A stretch of 64,000 bases of DNA from Isoetes taiwanensis (taxonomy: Eukaryota; Streptophyta; Lycopodiopsida; Isoetales; Isoetaceae): NCBI GenBank assembly GCA_021234155.1, contig JAJEKV010000002.1:30677098-30741097 (forward strand), given 5' to 3'. A model generated the notes under the pieces. The model was not told where the DNA came from. It saw nothing but the letters and a program-made list of their open reading frames with translations, and did no database searches. The translations under genes and the position numbers were made by a program. Shown here piece by piece: positions 56,430 to 64,000 of this stretch. The stretch's first letter is position 1; the number at the start of each line of letters is the position of its first letter.

Positions 56430-57040
56430 GAGGCACGTGGGAGTTCGCCAGGTCGTGGACGCTCGCCGACCAAATGCCGCAGCTTGCACTCGCAAACCTA
56501 AATACTACCACTGCTGCCTCACTTCTGATCCTCCGCAATACGCCCCACCGGCTGGGTGCACTCCCTCATTAGTCTTGCCCTAACGCCTCCCGCCTCCATA
56601 CCGCTGTCAAAGTCACTTACTTAGCTGGGTGCACTCCCCGCTGCTTGGTCCATCGTGACACACACTACGAGCATCTCAAGTAGCTCAATAGGAATTGTGC
56701 CTCAAGATTGGTGATGCAGGAAGCTATCGGGGTTTCAAAAGTAGCAGAGAACCCGATAGCCTCAAATTAATTAACGATGGACATGGACCTCATCTTCCTC
56801 AGCGGAGACATGGGAACACCGAGACCACATCTTGCCCGATCTGCCGGTACCATCATTTTTGTTCAATGGTTGTCGAGGGAGACATGGGCACGATGGGGTT
56901 GCGCTACTGGGTAGCCTTGGCACATTTGGTTTCCTCCTCGAAAACTTAGACGCACATAACCGCTACTTGTGGGTCTGAGTGTACCACCCCGCGGAGAGAT
57001 CCTCTTCCCAATCCCGCCTATCCTATGCTAAAAAACACTT
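56430..57040 (+). pseudogene. Second copy of the EEP-endonuclease fragment
   Basis: Counterpart of 26,340-27,010, with heavier frame damage; the GACATGGACCTCATCTTCCT word and the CCGATCTGCC segment remain. Confidence 0.55.
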
Positions 57041-58439
57041 TGGCAAGAACACCTGGGCCTAAGTCTGTTCCCTAAATTGCACCGAACAAACCGGTACGAC
57101 ATAAGTCAATAATACAAGGGAATCTTCTTTACACAAATTCTTCACTATTAGGTCCCCGTATTTCAAGAAAATCTTCACCACCATTCCAAAGGTATACAAC
57201 TACTCTTTACCAACTTCCTGGAAGACAAATTTATTAAGGCAGCCCACATGAATTTTTCTTTGCAGCATACTTGTAATCTTTGCACTATTTTCATACCGCG
57301 AAGTATCTTTTTTACACCCAATATCTTTTTATGGCCGAAATGACCAAAAGAAATGTTCACATGGTCTTGACCACGATAAATTTTATTGTATTCAATATGT
57401 ATGTAGAAACTCATGGGGTAGTTACAAAATGGCACATTATATATAAATTTTTATTTTGGCCCCCTGATAAAAAGTTAGATATGACAACCATATTTTACGA
57501 TCGAGGCCCTTTTTCCACGATAGTCTTATTTCTAAGGAAAAACTAATAAATGCCCTTAAGTTTTCAATTATTTTGCAAGATGCCCTTAAGTTTATTCCAT
57601 TCCACCTAAATGCCCCTTTGAGCCGAGAGGAAAGGTTAGGTAGAAATATGAAATTGTTGATATACCCTTTAAGTTTTTGTATTTTCTCAAACGCCTTTGT
57701 CACCAATCCATTGTTTTTGTATGGCCGATTCTTCCGAAATGCTAGTTCTTCACAATTCCGATTCTTCGAAGATTCCAGTGCAATCGTTATCCACTTAAAT
57801 TGTACCAGCGAAATTCTTCGGTTCCAATTATAGTTTTGCCCGGTTCTTTGGTTCCATCTCTTATTTGAACTCACCGCTGTGCAATGGAGAATACCGGCCG
57901 ATCTTGTGCAATGGAGAACAAGAAGCGTGTACATTTAATCCCTCGTAAGCGCCTACACTTGTAGTTTTTGGCAAACACTTGTAATCGCCAAAAACATGCG
58001 CTTGGAAAAACTCTTTTTGATTTTGGCCGCATATGATCAGATCATCATGTAAAGTTTTCTTTTTTTTTACTTTATCGTTTTTGCATTGCCCTTGCATTCT
58101 AGATTTTTTGCATTGCCCTTGGATTTCTAGTCAAGTTCATTTCAATTCCTTGCCACCCATCATTCATTTCCAATTTCCTTTGCCCATCCTTTTCCCTTTG
58201 TCTATATGCAAAACATCTAGATGCATCGTACACATTGTTCATTGTTAAATGTTCATTGTTAAATCTTAAAAATTGTTCAAGAAATCTGATTGCTTGTTCT
58301 ATGTAATTATATTGATTCGTTTTCCTTCAATAGCGTTGTCTATGCTAAAAAATGGAATTGCAATCTTTCCATGTGGTCCCTCATTAGTGAGTTGAAAGCT
58401 TGTTGTAAAGAATCATGCAATCTCACATCATGTGGAGCT

Positions 58440-59773
58440 TAAAGTGCTGAAAAAACAAGGTGAGTTTTCATTGTGCATATAGTGTTTACATTCCACTAAG
58501 AACTGAAATTTATTAATTGTTAAAGTATTTGGTGAATGTATTGATCAATTGGCATATGGATTGTGGATGCAGGTACAATGTTGATTTGTGCAACTGAAAA
58601 TTGTACTTTACGTCTGCATGCCTCTATAATGAGATGGTGGTCCTCAATGTCTTTTTGGAAAAATTTCAATGATGTTCATACTTTGTACTTGCTGCTTCGT
58701 CTTGGAAATAAAGAAGTTAGTACAGCTTGGCTTGCAAACTATACCATTGGCAGGTTCGAGATCAACCGTGTTTAAGACCCAAGGATCTCATTGGAGATTA
58801 TAGAAGAGAGAAGGGTGTGACTATTTCATATGGGCTTGCTTGGAAAGCAAAAGAGGTCTATTATGCTAACATTCATGGTGACTATATCGCCCTCTGAGAA
58901 ACTTGAAGGGTATTGTAATGAAAATTTTGAAAAGCAACCCCGAAGTGTCGCTTTTTGTCCGTAAAACAATAGAAGACCGCTTTCTTTCATATTTTTTATA
59001 GCTTTTTGATGCTAGTTTGAAGGGTTTTCGCCATCGCAGACCAAATGTGGGCCTAGATGGTACTCACCGAAAGGAAGATACCTTACATTCTCTTTGTCAA
59101 CACAGCTATTTATGGTAATGATGGTTTATTTTCCTTTGCATTTGGGTTGTACTTTGGCAGAATGATGATAACTTGGTGTGGTTTATACAAAAATTTGAAG
59201 AATTACTTGCATCATCATGAACGATAGCTTTCATATCCCATTTACGTGAAGGGATTGGTGAAGGTGTTCAGGTTGTGTTTGGAAATGTGCCAATATGTGT
59301 GCATCGCCATTTAGGCGAGAATTTTAGGAGGGTTTTAAGAGTACACAGCTTGTTCACATGCTATGGAATGCGCACGGCAAACAAGTATTGAGGGAATATG
59401 ACGCCAGCCATCACGAAATGCGTGCGACCCGATGCAGAAAGCCACCACATGGATTCTGTCACAAAGCTGATCCTATCCAATCGGCCAACTCAAACTCTAA
59501 CTTCTAATATCGAGACTCTTTGAATTCTTGGTTGCGTGAGCCTAGAGTTGCCTATTCTAGCTATCTTGAATTGATAATTATAAGATGATGGCATGGTTTT
59601 TTTATCGTAGAAAAGATGCTTTGTCTTGGCTAGAAAATGCAGGAGAGTATGCTTTTGACCCTCATCTTGAGCTTGATGTGAAGAAATCATGCGAAAAGGG
59701 TCGCTTCATACCGCAGGTGATTGCAAATTCTGATGTTGAATTTGGAAGTCCCATCATCTAAACCAAGGATTGT
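58440..59773 (+). pseudogene. mudrA: Second copy of the mudrA transposase core, broken
   Basis: Segments such as LGNKEVSTAWLANYTI and KMMAWFFYRRKDALSWLENA are readable near 58,710 and 59,590, interrupted by many indels. Confidence 0.75.
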
Positions 59774-62758
59774 TGATATGGGGGCATGCTAGGGGGGTCC
59801 GAAAATAACTAAGGCAATGGGGCATTTTGAAAACCAATGGTTGCAAGATATCATGGGGGCAAGGTATTTTGTCACGACCATTAAAGCAAAAGATAAGGAA
59901 GATATTTTACAGAAAAGGGCTATCACCTATTTCGGCCAAGGCAAATGTCAAAAATAGGTCTCAAAGCAACTAATGTTAGTTACCAAAAGGGGGGATCTGG
60001 AGACATCAAAATTAAGCTTGGGCTACTATTTTTATCACGGTGAGAAACGGCCGAACTAGAATAGTGAGTAACGATTCTCTTAGCGATCGGAAAAGGGACA
60101 GATAGCTATAAAAGAAGGATATCGGCAACAGATCCAGCCATGGTGGGAACATAATTAAAGATCCGACTCCCCAGCCTTTTGGTTGCTCTTCCAATCCCAA
60201 ACCTTCAAAACGGCCCGTTAAGCGAGAAGTTAGTTGCGATGGCGATTTCGATCCAATGCTTCTGTGGAAGTCCGAGATTGCTTTCATTCTCCTTCGTGGT
60301 GATTGTGATTGAGCCCATAATCTGGCATGTAGATTGGATTGTTCACATGCTGGAAGGGAAAATAGGCTGGATCAATTCCTTTCATTCTTTTCCTTTGAAA
60401 TTGCCTTAGTTATTATTCGATCCTGGTTGGGTGGAAACTGATGCCCAATCCCTTTGGTTGTGGAAACCAAGCTAATTGTACTTATCAACATATTGTTCTT
60501 TCTTTTATTTTGCCTATACAACCGTGGTTTAAAAGCAATTACGCCTTTAAGTTTTTCCTTAAAAGCGTATCAAGTGGTATCGTGAGCCTCTAGATTCTCG
60601 GATCACGATCAATGGCCCAACGCTTCAATGTTACATGGCACAATGTCGCAAAGAAGGTAGGGTTCCTTGCAGGTCCGTGAAGGCAAGCAAAGCTTGAGAG
60701 CCAAATGTTGTTTATCTTTGGGAGCAAAAGAGTGGAGGAAGCTAAGAATATGAATTATGAGAAAAGCGCATTGCCTATCATAGATGTGGACCCCTAATCT
60801 AGCTTCTTATGAGAGGCACTTGTCTCTCGATATAGTATTTTAGCGAAAGAGACAGATGTCGATGCAATATCTTATCTTATGCTTGCAAATGAACTTATCC
60901 ATAACATATATCCGGATACCATAACCATTGGCAGAAGATGTCCTGCCCAATTTTATCACGTGCCCGCTTTTGGGAAGGTGGCATTGGATTTGACTATCGT
61001 TTGGCCACGGTATTCCCTAAATGGATAGAATATTTGAGGCATAGGCCGGATGAGCGTGGTCCATGGGTGATACAACGCACCACCTTGGCTTAATAGGAGG
61101 CACTCGAGAAATGCATTGTTATGCGAGAGTCATGACCAGTGAATTGTAGGGACAAAAAGTTTGCCTTTTTGTCGACGGATAAGGAGATGTATCATGAGAT
61201 GTCATCTTTGCATGAAACTTCTTCTATCATCCAACGTGGTACGCTGCGCTGACAGTGTGTTGCTCCACGCATATATATGAGGCACATGTGGGCATGAGTT
61301 CAAAGGGCCCGTGGTCTCAACATCTATTGAGTTTGCGAATACCGCACCGCTAATGGGCGTAATGGAGCATGCCTACTATGGAGATAGAGGGATACCATCG
61401 ACTTTGAGATAGTCGCTTTATTCAAATTTATGGTAAATCGAAGTTCAAAGATTCCTACTTTTACAATCGCGTTGGTGGCTTGGAGAATATCAATTTGATG
61501 GTTTTCATTTTGATTGGTATGTCGATTTTTTTTTATGTGGAATAAGCATGGTGCATTAGATGTAAATTTTGAAGAATGGTAATTGTAGTTGTAGCAATAG
61601 GCACCGACAAAATTTACATCGAATCATCGCGAGATACAATGATGGGGTATCGTGATAATCTTTGACGGGAGATACAATTAAGTAGTACCGCCGAGGTACT
61701 GAAAAATACTAACGTGTCGTGGAGATACAATAGTTTAGTGTCGTGGAGATACCTATCAAATAATCTTAGCTGAGGTACAAACGATAAGTGCAAAGTGCCT
61801 GGGGAGGTACAAGGATATATCGTCACGCTGGAAAGCACGCATATCCAGTAACTATTTCTTCTTTGAATTTGCGTAACCTTCGACGTATGGGGCAATCGCC
61901 TTAAAAAGGGATGGGTGGGGCCCACCGATGGCGTCTTTTGGAAGATCGCGGGACGATCTTCTTTAAGAAGGATCATGCTAGGGGAGTGGTCCAGGAAGAA
62001 AATAACTAAGGCAATGGGGCATTTGAAAACCAATGGTTGCAAGATATCATGGGGCAAGGTATTTTGTACGACCATTAAAGCAAAAGATAAGGAGATATTT
62101 TACGAAAAGGGCTATCACCTATTTCGCAAGGCAAATGTCAAAATAGGTCTCAAAGCAACTAATGTTAGTTACCAAAAAGGCGGGGATCGGAGACATCAAA
62201 ATTAAGCTTGCTACTATTTTTTATCTGAAACTACCGGAACTAGAATAGCAGGTAACGATTCTCTTAGCGAGATCGGAAAAGGCAGATAGCTATAAAAGAA
62301 GGATATCGGCACGAGATCCGGCATGGTGGGAACCCCCGATCGCGCAATTAGGCATCCGACTCCCGCCTTTTTTCGCCGCTCTTAATCCGACCTTCAAAAA
62401 ATGACCCGGTTGAGCGTAATTCAGCGGATGGCGATTTCTGATCCAATGCTTCTCGGTGAAGTCCGAGATTGCTTCTCATTCTCCTTCGTGGTGATTGTGA
62501 TTGAGCCCATAACTGCCCAGATTGGATTGTTCACATCTTGGAAGGAAAATAGGCTGGATCAATTCCTTTCATTCTTTTCCTTGGAAATTGCCTTAGTTAT
62601 TGTTCGGATCCTGTTGGGTGGAAATCGATGCCCAATCCCCTGGTTGTGGAAACCAAGCTAATTGTACTTATCAACATATTGTTCTTTCTTTGTTTTGCCT
62701 ATACAACCGGGTTTTTAAAGCAATTCACGTCTTTAAGTTTTTCCCTTAAAGCGTATCA
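59774..62758 (+). mobile_element. Second copy of the small LTR retroelement
   Basis: 5' LTR 59,774-60,572, 3' LTR about 61,977-62,758, interior about 1.4 kb. The branching-enzyme pieces (for example TTGGATTTGACTATCGTTTG near 60,985) and the hairpin array (about 61,625-61,840) are present but altered. Confidence 0.8.
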
Positions 62759-63781
62759 ATTGTGAATTGGGTTTGAAGAACATGTTCATGCAACAAGTGG
62801 CAACAAGACTAATTCCATGTGGCCATGCAACATCACGCAATACTTTATAGAAATGAACGATTGGTGGTTTCTGAGTTCTGTTCTACGCTTTTAGGTTTAC
62901 GCTTACATGGAAAGGGCATTTCATAAATTCTCATAAAACTTAAGGGCATTTCATAAATTTTGATAAAGGCATTTCATAAATTCTCATAAAACTTAAGGCC
63001 ATTTCATAAATTTTGATAAAATTTAAGGGCATTTCATAAATTCTGATAAAACATAAGGGCATCCTGTTGAAGATGAAAAACAATCCTAGATAAAACAACC
63101 CTTACTGCAATGCAAAACAACCCTTAGGGGCATTTCATGAAAAAATAAAACTTAACGGCATATTGGAAAATAGGGTGAAAACATAAGGGCATTTATGTTT
63201 TTCCCTTTTAAAAGTCACATATTTTATCAAATAATGTTTGGCCACCTATTGTCTTAAAAAAATTTCACTTTTCCACTATAAAAATAAGACATGTCTTATT
63301 TAGGTTCGGGATAGGTTTGGATTGTTAATGGAGTCTTATTTTATTCCGGGGATTTTCCCCCCATAAAATAATTTTCCACTAGTATTTTAGTGGTGTTATA
63401 TTTTATGACTACCATGCAATGGAAAAGCAAGATTCAATTTGTGTGTCTCATTTTAACCCTGAGGCACAAATGGTGTCATATATGGTATATAGCAGTCGTA
63501 TTTTTGCGACTAATGTGGAAAAAAGGGCCTGAGTGTGGAAAAAGGGCCTATATCCTAATAGACTTTTTGTGACGAGAGACGCACCTCAATGGCAAATTCG
63601 TCACGTCCTCTTCTCCGTGGGCAGTAGGGAAACAGGCATATGCCTGCTTCATTCACAAAGCCATGCCGCTGCAAAAAATTCCCCGTTTAATTCCTTTGAA
63701 TTTTCTCCCCTCAACTTGGACGTAATGAACTTGGGCTTTTGTCGATGATCAATAATACTTAGGTCACCGCATTGTCGGATT

Positions 63782-64000
63782 ATGAAGAAACCATCACGAA
63801 AAAGAACCAGACAACGGAAGCAGGCGAAAACAGGGCAAAAGGTGTGATATTTTAAAAACAAGGAACCCATGATGCTTTGGATTTAGGTGCATTAGCCCAT
63901 TCTATTGCTTATGAACCTTCAAGCGATTGTGAGTCTGATGAAACAGAATCCGACGGTTCTTTATCAATAATAGTGCCTTAAGCAGAGGGGTTTACAGTGT
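63782..64000 (+). CDS. DEG9: Start of a second DEG9 copy, cut by the window end
   Basis: The first 219 bases match 33,752 onward. Differences are one G lost from a GGGG run (near 63,835), one T gained shortly after, and CCTTGG changed to CCTTAAG near 63,978. The first two shift and then nearly restore the frame, and would disrupt the basic N-terminus. CAG sites are unchanged here, unlike in the neighbouring transposon DNA. If real, this is a second, probably damaged gene; if technical, it is the same gene twice. Confidence 0.75.

Larger units (their letters stand above)
57534..63205 (+). mobile_element. Second copy of the MULE with its nested LTR element
   Basis: Left end (GGAAAAACTAATAAATGCC) and right end (TTTTTCCC at 63,205) match the first copy. 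The nested retroelement is at the same site with the same ATTGT duplication (59,769-59,773 and 62,759-62,763), so both insertions predate any duplication of the block. Confidence 0.8.
48508..64000. repeat. Second copy of the ~30-kb block, truncated by the window end
   Basis: Collinear with 18,349-33,980. It differs by very many 1-10-base changes in transposon DNA, concentrated at CAG, CTG and neighbouring sites, for example TTACAGAAAAGG to TTACGAAAAGG and GGTATCAGAGCC to GGTATCGTGAGCC. From about 63,200 to 64,000, next to and inside DEG9, the match is nearly perfect. This unevenness suggests read or polishing error in methylated DNA. Confidence 0.9.

Overview
The window is nuclear DNA of a land plant. 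It has spliced genes with GT-AG introns, a DEG9-type protease, a B3-domain reading frame, short TTTAGGG-type telomeric repeats, and chromovirus, CACTA, MULE and hAT transposons, copia-type LTRs and an EEP-endonuclease fragment. Which plant group it is cannot be settled from the sequence. Most of it is repeat; the only gene I can reconstruct end to end is DEG9 (33,752-36,428).

Layout. 1-3,150: mostly uninterpretable, with weak exon-like reading frames on the minus strand. 3,160-8,397: tandem array of ~1.13-kb GC-rich units. 8,398-9,835: a base-by-base blend of that repeat with two LTR sequences, very probably a consensus artefact. 9,416-17,723: full-length Ty3/gypsy chromovirus (minus strand) with LTRs, PBS, PPT and a 5-bp TSD. 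18,349-48,507: a ~30.1-kb block whose first half is repeated in direct orientation from 48,508 to the window end. The block holds, in order: a copia-type LTR; a 306-bp tandem array; a CACTA element with a TNP2-type transposase and an embedded SET-domain reading frame; an EEP-endonuclease fragment; a MULE split by a small LTR retroelement that carries rearranged starch-branching-enzyme pieces and a hairpin array; DEG9; a 440-bp polypyrimidine tract; a B3-domain reading frame; a dead Ste20-like kinase; and a dead hAT transposase.

How the parts relate. The transposons are nested: the small LTR element sits inside the MULE transposase with TSD ATTGT, and removing it brings the SWIM zinc-finger exon back next to the transposase core. 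The CACTA transposase modules (transposase-associated domain, TNP2, DUF4218, DUF4216) are in canonical order, but a SET domain lies between the first and second. This and the enzyme-carrying retroelement are the best candidates for undescribed biology.

Data quality. The second copy of the 30-kb block differs from the first mainly by small changes at CAG/CTG sites in transposon DNA, while sequence next to and inside DEG9 is nearly clean. This pattern fits uncorrected long-read errors at CHG-methylated cytosines better than evolution. Broken reading frames in the second copy should not be taken as real without read-level checks.
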